From Periplaneta americana (Eukaryota > Arthropoda > Insecta > Blattodea > Blattidae), in the NCBI RefSeq assembly GCF_040183065.1, contig NC_091119.1:208563298-208627297 (forward strand): a stretch of DNA of 64,000 nt. Direction: 5' to 3'. The notes under the pieces were generated by a model. It did no database searches and had not been told where the DNA came from. It saw only the letters and a list, made by a program, of their open reading frames with translations. The translations under genes and the position numbers were made by a program. Every line of letters begins with the position of its first letter. Position 1 is the first letter of the stretch. Positions 1-11,408 of the stretch are shown one piece after another.

Positions 1-61
1 TTTATCGTGTTGCGAAAACCTACCACTCTACATATGAGTATGAAAGTAGACAGAATGAAGT

Positions 62-240
62 TTAAGGTGATACTTCCAGCGAAATGAACCCAGGGGCCGG
101 CGCCGAAAGCTACCCAGCGTTTGATCTTGATAGGTTTAGGGAAAATCCCGGAAAACCTCAAGGCAACGTGATCCAACCAGAATTCGATCTCCAACCCACT
201 AGTTTCACAGCCTGGCACGCTGACCACGTCTCCAGAACGG
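62..240 (-). mobile_element. Divergent SINE (family A)
   Basis: This is a decayed relative of the copies at 5076, 25584 and 51305. It shares the 'gtgatacttccagcgaaatgaa' body, the gggaaaatcccggaaaacctcaa segment and the tRNA-like 3' part in the same order. No target duplication was found. Confidence 0.6.
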
Positions 241-462
241 TGGACAGTCGTATAATTAAATAATTTCTCTGACAAGAATGTTTTTGGACACATTCTGTCG
301 TCTACCAGTTTATTTACCACCTTCACTTCATCTACTTCATCTAAAGTAAGAAAATATTATGAAGCAATAATACTGACCCTTTCCAGTGACTCGCCCTTGT
401 GTTATTCTTTCAAATAGAGACCCATTCATGTTCAGCAAAAGCTGTAACATTTTATGTGCATA

Positions 463-1034
463 GTTTTCGGGAGGAAATTAAACACAGAATAAATATGGGA
501 AATGCCTGTTATTATTCGGTTGAGAAACTTTTATCATCCAGTCTGCTGTCAAAAAATCTGAAAGTTAGAATTTATAAAACAGTTATATTACCGGTTGTTC
601 TGTATGGTTGTGAAACTTGGACTCTCAGTTTGAGAGAGGAACAGAGACTACGGGTGTTTGAGAATAAGATTCTTAGGAAAATATTTGGGGCTAAGTGGAA
701 TGAAGTTACAGTAGAATGGAGAAAGTTACACAACACAGAACTGCACGCATTGTATTCTTCACCTGACATAATTAGGAACAAAATCCAGACGTTTGAGATG
801 GGCAGGGCATGTAGCACGTATGGGCGAATCCAGAAATGCATATAGAGTGTTAGTTGGGAGGCCGCAGGGAAAAAGACCTTTAGGGAGGCCGAGACGTAGA
901 TGGGAAGATAATGTTAAAATGGATTTGAGGGAGGTGGGATATGATGATAGAGAATGGATAGGGACCAATGGCGGGCTTATGTGAGGGCGGCAATGAACCT
1001 CCGTGTTCCTTAAAAGCCAGTAAGTAAGTAAGTT
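463..1034 (+). pseudogene. Non-LTR retrotransposon 3' fragment (family 1, TAAG tail)
   Basis: Two overlapping reading frames give the C-terminal part of a reverse-transcriptase protein: EEIKHRINMGNACYYSVEKLL, VLYGCETWTLSLREE, FENKILRKIFGAKWNE, then after a frameshift RWAGHVARMGESRNAYRVL and GRPRRRWEDNVKMDLREV. A second small deletion removes the residues before the final block. It ends in 'aaaagccagtaagtaagtaag', the family tail. It is 5'-truncated, without the catalytic domain. The same family is found at 2940, 15935 and 56474. Confidence 0.85.
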
Positions 1035-1299
1035 TTCGGTTGGATTGCCTCGTAAATGCTGAACACGAATAAAATGCGTTCAACAGTCCAGGCCGAAACC
1101 ACTTGTCCGGTATCATGAGGGGTGTTGAAGACGGCACATTCTCTTGCTTCTATGGTATCATGTTAATAATGTATATTAGCGTATACTATCTGTTCTAACT
1201 TGTAAACGCTATATTCCGAAAAAATAAATTTAGTAGTGTAATCAATAGATTTCAGATAAGTTTTGATTATTCTCCTTTGTAGTAATTCCAGCGGCTATG

Positions 1300-1309
1300 A
1301 TTATTATTA

Positions 1310-1369
<60 letters not shown>
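1300..1369. repeat. (TTA)n microsatellite
   Basis: This is an almost uninterrupted run of about 23 TTA units with one TCA variant. Confidence 0.95.
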
Positions 1370-2571
1370 GTGACTGCTAATTATCAGCAAAATGATGAAG
1401 CAAGGCAAATCTGAATAATCGCGAAACGTTTCTCCGCTCCACCCAATTCGATTTTCTTCCCCACCACACAAGATCTTTCTGTTAACAACGAAGCCTTTAT
1501 CTTTAAGAAACCGTGCAATGATTCCGGTCTAATTCGCAGACAACACTACAGATGAATGCAGTCTCTTTTGTGTCAACAATAAAAAATAAGCGAGGGAGAC
1601 GCGAGTTCAAGGAATGGCTACAGATGGCAGCAGCATCGCAGTCTGTTTGTCCACGACGTGAAAGCGTCGTTTGGCCCTCATGAATATGCAGAGGCTCTGT
1701 GTCGTAGTAGTTATGTCCCCATTCATTCACTAACTTTTCTTCATCTCTGAAAATCGCGCAAGTCAAATTTTGCCTCTTTTCTCTATCTCCTCCCATCCCC
1801 GTCCTAGCAGCAAAACGAAGAGTTTTCCAAACTTGCATTGAAGCCCGGGAAATTACAGTTCACTCCAGAGGAAGAAATTAGGTCTTATTCAAAGCTCTCG
1901 AAGAATAGCTGGATGGGGGATTTGATTGTGATTGTAAAATCAACTGCAAAGAACACGTTCCGTATTTTTATGCCAATGAAATTATTTTATATACAGTAAT
2001 TGTGTTAGTAAAGAAGGGCGGAACTCGAGGATAAAAATCGTGGAAAATTTTCATTTGAAATTGAGATATTTCTTTTTTAATCTTCTTTCCCCATTTTTAT
2101 TGCGATGAATGCAGACGAGTTATGACTATCAGATGTTGCGAAATAATTAAGAAGAAGAAATAACACTCAATTCGCACGGGCGTGCTTTGTCTCATGAATA
2201 GAGGTATAATTTTTACAAATCTAGTACGAGTTTCTGAAGCAAAATAATTGCTTCCATTAGCTGAGACAACACACACAGACGTCTTCGATTAATATCATTG
2301 CCTTGCTGGAAGGAAAAATCATATTGAGCACTAAGCTGGGACACCATGATCCAACAACCACGTGAATCTGTCAGTGTAACACATATTTCCAGCTCGTAGC
2401 AATAAGAAATGGCCAAGGCTAGGACACACTTTAGCCACCCTGCAGTGACATGTAGTGTGAGCACTTCAAGATGTGTCCACACAGCATCGGCCACCGCGCT
2501 AACCACACGTTACCCACGTACTGGTTGGCACCTCTGCAAGGGACACGCTGACGTGAGGTCAATAGCCGGAT

Positions 2572-2573
<2 letters not shown>
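1370..2573. other. No gene recognised
   Basis: This stretch of unique-looking DNA has only short ORFs, on the minus strand at 1503-1838 and 2213-2506. Neither resembles a known family or shows splice-consistent conservation. Confidence 0.5.

Positions 2574-2601
<28 letters not shown>
2574..2601. repeat. (CAT)n microsatellite
   Basis: About nine CAT units. It makes the His-rich stretch of a chance ORF. Confidence 0.9.
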
Positions 2602-2602
<1 letters not shown>

Positions 2603-2939
2603 GGGTCGGTTTTTTATTAACGATCAACGCGAAATATTATAGAGATGCACACAGAAGTATATGCAGGTTTTACCTCATGACAGTATAAAAGTGTGGCGAA
2701 TTTACGCGAAAAATCTTCATTTCTGCGATAAAAACGAAAAAAGGGGAGGATACTTTAAAAATAACTTTAAAGAAATACAGTATATTAGTTTCGAAGATGT
2801 TAGCTACAAAAGAACTGAGACACAATTATTTAAAAATTTTCTTATTTTCTTCAGTGGCCTACAGGGTCATTGGTGACTGGGTTTATGTATAAAACTCAGT
2901 TGACTAAAACATGACTGATTTACAAATGTATTATCATTA

Positions 2940-3068
2940 TTACTTACTTACCTACAAATGACTTTTAGAGAACCCGGAAGTTCAATGCCGCCCTCACATA
3001 AGCCCACTACCGGTCCCTATCCTCAGCAAGATTAATCCAGTCCCTACTACCATATTCAACCTCCCTCA
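2940..3068 (-). mobile_element. Family 1 non-LTR 3' end fragment
   Basis: On the minus strand this encodes the last residues of the family 1 protein (equivalent to the GYDxRDWINLAQDRDxWxxYVRAAMN block). It ends toward 2940 with the TAAG-type tail. It abuts the (TTA)n run at 3082. Confidence 0.7.
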
Positions 3069-3079
3069 ATTATTATTGC

Positions 3080-3081
<2 letters not shown>

Positions 3082-3141
<60 letters not shown>
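3082..3141. repeat. (TTA)n microsatellite
   Basis: About 20 TTA units follow directly on the 5' truncation point of the LINE fragment. Confidence 0.95.
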
Positions 3142-3142
<1 letters not shown>

Positions 3143-3285
3143 GTAAAAGAAGTTTACCAAACTTTTCATCACAACGCGCAAGTGAAACATAGAAAAAAAA
3201 AAACGTTCATTTAAGGCCTAACTCTCATGCAAAATTCAATATTTCTGACGTAGTGCCATGTACAGATTTATTATTTTAAAAAGCC

Positions 3286-3510
3286 ACCGGCCGCCGTGGC
3301 TCAGGCGGTAGTGCGTCTGCCTGTTGATCTGGAGTTGCGCTTGGGCGTGGGTTCGTTCTCGCTTGGGCTGATTACCTGGTTGGGTTTTTCCTAACCGTAA
3401 GGCGAATGTCAGGTAATCTTTGGCGAATGCTCGGCCTCACCTCGCCAAATATCATCTCGTTTTAACAATTCCATCGACGTTAAATAACCTAGTACAGGAT
3501 ACCTGCCATT
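3286..3510 (+). mobile_element. tRNA-derived SINE (family C)
   Basis: The head 'ggccgccgtggctcaggcgg' resembles a tRNA A box (TGGCTCAGGCGG) with a degraded B box (GGGTTCGTTCTCGC). The body has the 'gattacctggttgggttttt' and 'cctcgccaaatatcatctcg' segments. It ends near a 'gttaaataacctagt' sequence shared with other cockroach-type SINEs. The 3' boundary is approximate. Confidence 0.65.
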
Positions 3511-3512
3511 AT

Positions 3513-3608
3513 ATTTTTCTCCTCAAATATTAATTGTCAATATTACAGATATTATTTGTACGACAAATTAATCAAAAAAATATATAATATTCTCATAGCC
3601 GCAGTGCA
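3513..3608. repeat. Direct repeat, copy 1
   Basis: About 95 bp starting 'ttttctcctcaaatattaat'. It recurs at 3863-3958 with few differences. Confidence 0.8.
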
Positions 3609-3781
3609 TATATTTGTACATATTACTGTGCGGAATCCCGGCCAACAAGTCACTCAGCTGAGTGCGCTCCTAGTATAATGGCAGTTGACATTGGACATAT
3701 ACGTCAACATATATGCCTAACTTGGAGTCAGGCCACAAAGGGAAACATTGAAGGAGGAAGGTTCGATCCGGTGCTGTGGAT

Positions 3782-3958
3782 TGAATTCGGCGTAGCTCAG
3801 TGGTCAGAGCGCTTGGTACGTAGAACCAAGAACCCGGGTTCGATCCCCGGCGCCAGAGCGAATTTTTCTCCTCAAATAGTAATTGTCAATATTACAGATA
3901 TTATTCTGTAGGACAAATTAATAAAAATATATATAATATTCTTCATAGTAGCCAGAAC
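3782..3958 (+). mobile_element. tRNA-like element with 3' direct repeat
   Basis: The segment GGCGTAGCTCAGTGGTCAGA has an A box, and GGGTTCGATCCCCGGCGCC has a B box and the 3' half of an acceptor stem. The anticodon stem CTTGG/CCAAG encloses a 9-base loop, so this is not a normal tRNA gene. It is followed by the second copy of the direct repeat (3863-3958), and is related to the palindromic pair near 46.7-47.0 kb. Confidence 0.6.
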
Positions 3959-3959
3959 T

Positions 3960-5065
3960 GTGCCGCGGCCTAACTGCTAGATCCAAATATCGGGAGTAAA
4001 ACATTGACTGCAATCCATCGCCATTGTCAATTCAGTGAAAGTGAAAAACAAAACTTTTGTCACCATCCTATCGTAGGGCAAGTTATTCATCTCACCAACA
4101 GGGGAGGTGTTAGGTGTCGTTGGCGTTGAAAAGAACTTCTTAAACCTTAATCAGTTCAACATTTTACTGTAGTTAGATTTCCAACAGGACTTCAGAACTG
4201 AGAAATGCAATTAAAAACTACCGTCTGCGCAATGAATTAAAACAAAAAAGACCTTTAAAATATAAGCATGCAAGCACATGTCTGTCTCGGATACGACTTT
4301 TCGGCACATCCTGCCTTCAGAATCAAGCGCGAAAGAATCTGGAACGAGAAGCTGTAAGTAATATAGAACTTGCAAACTTTGCTGTAACTCGAGATGTTGA
4401 ACCGATTTCTTCATCCCAGCCCGATAACTATCGGGATGTGAAGAGGAGCACTACAACTCCGCAACTTCTGTAATCTCGCAGTGAAACCTCTTTTCCCCCG
4501 GAAACACACTCTAAGTAATAAATGAACCTATTTTGCTAATTTTCAAACTCAAAAACCATTCTGCCTCAGCTTGTTCTTCCTGCAGCCGCGAGTCCATTAA
4601 AGAACGTAATTAACTTGCACCAAAGTTTATCACAATTTTGTTAAGTGTTGTTCTGTAATATATTATGATGTAAACATAACATACATAGTACCAACTTTAA
4701 ATAAGGGAACGGCAGTAAGAAACGCTCGGAATGGTTAGGAAGGGGGTGCGGAGTTGAAGACGCCAAGAGAAGGGAAGTTCATAATAACACTGTGGGAAAT
4801 TAACTCACATTTGCCTCTTTTCAGCCAAGTGAACCAAGAAAGATTATGAAGACGTTGATGTTTGGGGATGTGCTCACTTCTGCCTCATCACGGCAAAGTA
4901 CCGCCTGTGTGCAATGCAAAATGTACTACTTAGAAACCTCACGCCCACTTTTTATCATTTTCGGTGGCACATCCCGGAGCCAGAGTTCAAATTCAAACAG
5001 ATTTAAAATGGAATAAAGATTATTTGTCACTTAACAGACATGGATCTCTTGCTAAGTGCAGAAGA
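3960..5065. other. No gene recognised
   Basis: Unique-looking AT-rich sequence. Only a 67-residue minus-strand ORF (4211-4414), without recognisable features. Confidence 0.5.
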
Positions 5066-5075
5066 TGTAGAATTG

Positions 5076-5336
5076 TTTTTTTTTATTTTAGTAGGTTATT
5101 TTACGACGCTTTATCAACATCTAAGGTTATTTAGCGTCTGAATGAGATGAAGGTGATAATGCCGGTGAAATGAGTCCGGGGTCCAACACTGAAGGTTACC
5201 CAGCATTTGCTCATATTGGGTTGAGGGAAAACCCCGGAAAAAACCTCAACCAGGTAACTTGCCCCAACCGGGAATCGAACCCGGGCCACCTGGTTTCGCA
5301 GCCAGACGCGCTGACCGTTACTCCACAGGTGTGGAT
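5076..5336 (-). mobile_element. SINE family A with target duplication
   Basis: Read on the minus strand it starts 'tccacacctgtggagtaacg' and has B box GGTTCGATTCCCGG, a 'cctcaacccaatatgagcaa' body and an A-rich tail. It is flanked by the 10-bp duplication tgtagaattg (5066-5075 and 5337-5346). The flank agreement fixes both ends. Confidence 0.92.
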
Positions 5337-5527
5337 TGTAGAATTGGTGGAATGAAGGCAGGGGAAACGGAGCGAGTCAAACCTAAGTTACTGGCGCGTC
5401 CTGCCGGGCCCGAAGTTGCTTTTGACAGTCAACCCTTTGGATTTCCCTAGGTTTGTTCTGGACACAATGCATGAGTCTTCCTTGTTAGGGATACACCGAG
5501 ATAAAAGTTCAAATGTCTACTCTAAAC

Positions 5528-5806
5528 TATTCAAACTAAAGACCTTTTCAATAAATTATTATTAAATCTACCATTATAAATCTTTCGTTTACTCGTTCTC
5601 AATGCTTCCATTTTTTTCTTCATTAAACAACCTCTTGTCTTTGCTCTCCCTTCACTCCACATGTGGATATATTCTGCAGACATTTCTTCTTCCCGCCCTT
5701 TCCTTTTAGTTTCCGTTAGTATTACTGTAAGCACCTCATTGTACTTAGTACTTAGCCCTTGAACATTCCATGTTGCCATGTTCATGTCTATTCTATGCAT
5801 ATTAAT
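5528..5806 (-). pseudogene. Non-LTR endonuclease N-terminal fragment
   Basis: The minus-strand reading MNMATWNVQGLSTKYNEVL and then ILTETKRKGR matches the start of an APE-type endonuclease of LINE proteins (conserved N and E..K residues). The stretch between these motifs is shortened, and the region after EYIHMW is degraded. It may belong to family 1, whose 3' ends are nearby. Confidence 0.7.
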
Positions 5807-5923
5807 CCGTCCGTCTTTTTTTTACATGAAACCTAACAAGTATTTTTTATGGGACGGGTTGTCATCCCTTTGCCTTTGTTGGTCGTGTCTCAGGATTCCT
5901 GTTAGACCTTATGTTCCCACCGT

Positions 5924-6697
5924 ACAGTCTTAGAAAAAAGTTTTGTCGCACAGACACTTTATAAGTCCCAGAATGGAGGCAGTGCGCATAATCAGAGAAC
6001 GAGCGACCTGGTTCACAAGAGAAGGACTACTGTCTTCCTCCGACGAGTTTAGCGCTGGACCTGAGGTATTCTTGCCATCGGTGCGGGGGGTTGCAGGTAG
6101 ATTCTTTTGTTGCTACAGCCAAGCCGAGCCGAACGGAGTGGGAAGTATTAATCGTCCAAAAATACGCAGTCTTCAGTTTGTAGTAGTGTGGGAATATTTC
6201 ATATACATATTGTTTACCTAGGCCTATATGGTTTTGTTATTAATATATTGAATATATTGTTGCAATTCTTTCTCAAACATCTCCCTGATGTTAGCTATGT
6301 TAATATTATATTAATTACTCATATTAAATATTTCACTGTTACAAGTCATTTTTAAGGAATCATGCTGTGGAAAAGTTTTTGGTTATATTCTATTGGAATT
6401 TCAGAATATGTGTGATTGGTATCGTGAAAAACAGATTCCTACAATGTCATGCGAAAATCATGTGTTGGTGATATCTTAAAATAAAAATCAAGTAGTTTTA
6501 CTTCTCAAGTGAGTTCAGCGGTACAGTATATTTAAATTGATTACTTTACAAATTTAATTCAGTTCTAATAATCACTCAAGTTTATAGTATTATTCTTCTT
6601 TTCATTTATAGTATTGTAGTTTTATTATGATTTTCTTTTTTATTTATTTTATTGTATTTGTATTTCTGGTGGTTTGATGACCTTAACTTCACCAGAA

Positions 6698-6732
<35 letters not shown>

Positions 6733-7096
6733 ATGCATAAATAAATAAAATTTTCTACAATATTTTTATTCTCTGAACACGTAAGTACGAATTGTTGTAT
6801 CTCTGTCTCGCCAAAAATACGTTAGAAAACTAATAGGCATACTGCTCTCGTAAATTGGGCGAATGTTTTCAGTATGATTGTACTTCCTTCCAGACTGCCG
6901 CTGTCACTGTTCCCTCCCACTCCAGTACCGCGCTAGACTAGTCGGAACCGCATTCCTCTCAGCACTAAACTCCTCAGAGGATGACAGTAGTTGAGGTAAT
7001 AAAATTAGTTTTTTTCGTTGTATGTCGATCATGCGCACTACTTCCTTTCTGGAGCTTATCAAGTATCTGTGCGACAAATTTTTTTTTCTAAGACTG
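5924..7096. mobile_element. Fold-back DNA transposon with long inverted ends
   Basis: Left end 'cagtcttagaaaaaagtttt' and right end are inverted copies. Similarity runs roughly 180 bp inward, through 'tgtcgcacaga', 'agtgcgcat' and the 'gagtttagcgctg' region. Both ends abut TA, the duplication expected of Tc1/mariner/pogo-type insertions. The two translated arms (SSSDEFSA and SSSEEFSA) are chance frames of the same arm. No transposase was seen. Confidence 0.75.
6655..6748 (+). mobile_element. LINE 3' end with (AAAT)n tail
   Basis: The segment 'ctggtggtttgatgacctta' then 'cttcaccag' forms a stem before (AAAT)n. The same hairpin-plus-tail design ends the LINE in PDHA intron 5. It lies inside the fold-back element, so it may be a nested insertion. 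Confidence 0.55.
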
Positions 7097-7099
7097 TAC

Positions 7100-7897
7100 A
7101 TCAGCCCCTACTTCCCACTCCTTGGGACGAGAACCTACAGTCAGATATACAAAATAAAATATGAGAGCTAAAGGAAGTTTTGACAGGTAATGTTGTTGAG
7201 CACACATCGGAATAATAATACTGCATCTACTACAACATTTGTAGGAAGAGTATCATTTAGTGAAGGAATATGTACAAAAAACTAATGCCGAGAAAAATGA
7301 GTTTAAAATTGGGACTAAATAGATTAAAGTAAACACATGCAGTTAACAGGTGACTGGACTAGATGTGCACACTTCTCACTGCTCCAACCTTCCCATGGAG
7401 GCGGTGATACTGGATTAATGAATTATATACGGCATATGGAAATTGATGAGCCGTCAACACCCCCGCACTGTTCTGGGTATCCAGATATTGTATGATTACC
7501 ATCAGAGCCGGATATTTATGGAGATCGCTATAATTACGGCATGTTGGATACACTGCTGATTTGTAGTAATTAAGCTTTCGCGGCATATTGGACAAAAGAA
7601 TAGCGAGAAATTGCGAACTTGAATCCTAATAGCTAAATACATACATAATCGCCAAATTAAGACTATTGTCTACTTTCGTAGCGAATTTCAATTGCCACTG
7701 TGTAATGCAAGTTATGAAAATTTGTTTCAAGGTACAATTTGATTGTACATAATAAACAGGCGCTTTGGAATGTTGGAAAAGAATATTGAAACATGTGCAG
7801 TGCTGCAATTTGGAGATGCTTCGAATGTTTATTAAGAATAAATTAGGTTTCATAATTATTGTAACTAATTAAAATGTAATATCAAAGTTACGTTAAT
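7100..7897. other. No gene recognised
   Basis: Short ORFs only, on the minus strand at 7359-7595 and 7626-7853, without motifs. Confidence 0.5.
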
Positions 7898-7898
7898 A

Positions 7899-8547
7899 GT
7901 ACATTATGCAACGAGCCTATAATAGTAGTAATTAAGACGCGAGCATGTTTGTGAAACGAGCGCAAGCAATTTTCATACGAGCGTCTTAATTACCATTATA
8001 GGCAAGTTTCATACGACTTTTTATACTCGACCATATTTCTAACTTGAAATTATTCATAAGTATTCATGTTATTCTTATCTGACTGGGGAGCGGAACTGAC
8101 CTTGTGCAATATCTCGTAAATTGTGAGATGTGCGCAGACGCGAAAGTATTGATTTTTTCCGAGAAACAAATGTCATTGATCTTGATATAATCTAGAGAGT
8201 AAAATAAACATTAATCTTGATATAACCTTGAAATTGATTGAGACATTGAAAAACGAGATGACAAATTGAATTTATTTGAATATTATTTACAATTAACGCT
8301 AATTATTATAGTAACAGAACATAACCTTCTGCGACACTATTGGATTTCCAGCCTCCGTGACGTTTCGCTAGTTGTCTTTCGATTGCATATCCCAGAATAA
8401 TCGATACTTGCGCTTTCATATTGCTACGGGTGTTTTCTGATTGGTGGAACACCTGAATTTTAATGAATAGGTGTACTTTAATTAGGTCCATTAAAGGGCC
8501 GCTACCAGGTGTATAATTACTACATTTCGGCATGGTCGAGCATAAAA
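7899..8547. repeat. Hairpin-bearing dispersed repeat, copy 1
   Basis: It starts 'gtacattatgcaacgagcct' with a hairpin around 'gtaattaagacgcgag', then a ~520-bp body bounded by 'tttttatactcgaccat' and its inverted match 'atggtcgagcataaaa'. Copies lie at 9020 and 33379. No coding potential. It is probably a non-autonomous DNA transposon. Confidence 0.8.
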
Positions 8548-8689
8548 AAATATAAAACATTCTCTTTCATGTGAAATAAATAATATATTTTATATTGAAT
8601 AAAAAATGTTAGTATGAACAACAGAAATATTAGTATGTATTTTCAATGTACTAATTAGGTTAAGAAAGGAAAATATCACTACGGGAATT

Positions 8690-8925
8690 AAAATATCGTC
8701 GGTACAAGCAAAACACATTAAGTCAAAAATATTACTTCTGAGAAAAAGACGTTTTTGTTCTGAATCCTCAATATGTTATTAATTTTAGTAAGTTGTTCCT
8801 CTTTAATTTTCCAATTCTAAGTTTATATGCCTACACATGCATTATATTATACACCTTTTTTTCTAAGAAGTACCTAACATATTTGATTTAATGTGTTTTG
8901 CTTGTAAACCGACGATATTTTGTAA
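8690..8925. repeat. Inverted repeat between the two hairpin repeats
   Basis: About 50-60 bp arms: 'atatcgtcggtacaagcaaa' at 8693 and its inverse near 8900-8921, separated by some 115 bp. Confidence 0.75.
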
Positions 8926-9019
8926 ATCAATCTCAGTTGTGCAGTTTATGAAAAATAAATATATCACAAAAATATAAATTATAATAATGGTTCTCACGCT
9001 GCCAGTTTCATAATACTGT

Positions 9020-9633
9020 AGTACATTATGCAACGAGCCTATAATGATAGTAATTAAGACGCGAGTATGTTTGTTTATGAAACGAGCGCAAGCGAGTTTC
9101 ATAATTTTCATACTCGCGCCTTAATTACCATTATAGGCAAGTTTCATACGACTTTTTATGCTCGACCATATTTCTAACTTGAAATTATTCAGAAGTATTC
9201 ATTTTATTCGTATCTGACTGAAGATCGGAAGTGACCTTGTGCATAGCTCGTAAATTGTGAGATGTGCGCAGACGCGAAAGTATTGATTTTTTCCGAGGAA
9301 CAATAATGTCACTGACTTTGATGTAATCCAGAGAATAACATGAACTAATTTTGATATAACCTGGAAATTGATTTATAATTGAAACACGAGATGACAAATT
9401 GAATTTATTTGAATATTATTTACAATTAACGCTAATTATTATAGTAACAGAACATAACCTTCTGCGACAGTATTGGATTTCCAGCCTCCGTGACGTTTCC
9501 CTCGTCTTTCGATTGCGTATCCGAGAATAATCGAAAACCTGAACTTTAATGAATAGGTGTACTTTAATGACATGCATTAAAGGACTGCTACCAGGTGTAT
9601 AATTACTACATTTCGGCATGGTCGAGCATAAAA
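9020..9633. repeat. Hairpin-bearing dispersed repeat, copy 2
   Basis: Same orientation as copy 1 and only about 470 bp away. Its hairpin is more complete (catactcgcgccttaattac opposite gtaattaagacgcgagtatg). The body has a deletion where copies 1 and 3 have the 'ttgcgctttcatattgctac' segment. Confidence 0.8.
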
Positions 9634-11356
9634 TATTTACAGCAGCGCAGTCAATCATCTTATCTTGACCACTCCACAATCCAATATTAATTATGATGGT
9701 GGAAAGGGATATTGTTATCGAGTCAGTGCTGCAGTCAAAAAATAATTATATTTTTTCACAATTTCCATCGATCTCCGTCATGGGTATAAAACAGTCTCCA
9801 ACAATCTCCACTGACACCAATAATAAAATTAATATCCTTAAATACCTGCCCTCATTATAACAAAGGAATCAGTGTGGCCTGAATTATGTGATCATTTGTA
9901 TTTCAGCGCTGCAACAGGAAAAGTAGTACGATTTTTTTGCAGTAACTGTTAGCGGGGTACATTTTCTGATGTACTGATCAATATTCAATAAGAAATTTGC
10001 GTTTTAATTTGTAGTCATACGCAGCACAAAACCGAATTAGTATCAGCAGTGTTCTCAACATAATCTCGACTGTACTGTTTAATTACTATGTGATTGACTC
10101 TGTAGCAAATTCGATTTTCCCTCCAAGTTCCCCCAAGTTACATCCATATGCCATCAGCCATTCTAGACATTATTATGGACGGACGGATGATTGTATCTGT
10201 GCGAGCACGGGAGGAAGCCTGACGCTGATGTCTCAACTTTCTCTATATCGAGCCCAGGTGATCTAATCAGAACCTCATAATTACGTCGTTAACTACCGCC
10301 TCTATTCTACTTCGCTTAGCCTCTGGAAGGTGCTCGTGCAGACAAAAGGGGCACATAAGACAGACCTCGTCACGTGTCGCGTGTTAAACAATGTGCAGAA
10401 TATAGTAAACTGGATCACTAGGCACCGGATTTCCATGAAATAAGTGTTTTTACAAACTTGCTACGCTTCTCAAACTTTGGAAATATCCGTTTCATGCCTT
10501 AACGGGTCGAAATAAGTAGGCCTATGCTTTTTACGTGCATATTTTCATGTTTTGGTCTTTTAGGTGTAATTAATGCATAATGCATGTTTTTTTTTTTTAA
10601 TTTCATCCCTAATAATGTATACTTAGAGGTTTATCTTGCAAGTTACGTCCATTTTTATAATTTCAGTGCATATTTTATGTTAAATCACATAATACTGCAG
10701 TTTATATATGTTGCCACTTACAGTTTGGTATTTCTGAGCTTACAATATTTGATTGTATCTAATGCAAAATATAAGTGAAAGGATTAATGGTTTCCACAGC
10801 TTCTACCTGAGAATCCCTGTACCTTACCAGCCATGTCCCTCATTGTACTGACACACTGGAATTCCAAACCCCCAACTTGTTCTACTACAAGTCCCAACCT
10901 GAAGAAAAAAATTATTATTATTATTATTATTATTATTGTTGTTGTTGTTATAAGACTGGTTCTCATGCATCCCTTCCATACTCAGTGCCGGTAGTTTGTC
11001 GATTATAGCGCTAACATACTTCCCCTTACATGCGTTTAATTTGGACGGATAGCAGGTCAACAGTACATACTGTATACAGTTGCTTTACGAATTTATTTTA
11101 TTTTATTTATATATATTTATTATATCATTCTGTACTAACATCATGGCGGATTAGATGTAGTCCAGTTCTTAATCCGCTATCACCACTAAACAATGATTAC
11201 AAATTAATAATACATACGGCAACCTATAAGTTTATACTAAGTATCCGTTTAACATTTTTTTTATTTTTAAAAATATAGTACAGTACTATTGCTTCTACGT
11301 TCACTAATCTAATATCATTTTCCTAATTAATTTATATAATTCCGCATCAACATAAC

Positions 11357-11408
<52 letters not shown>

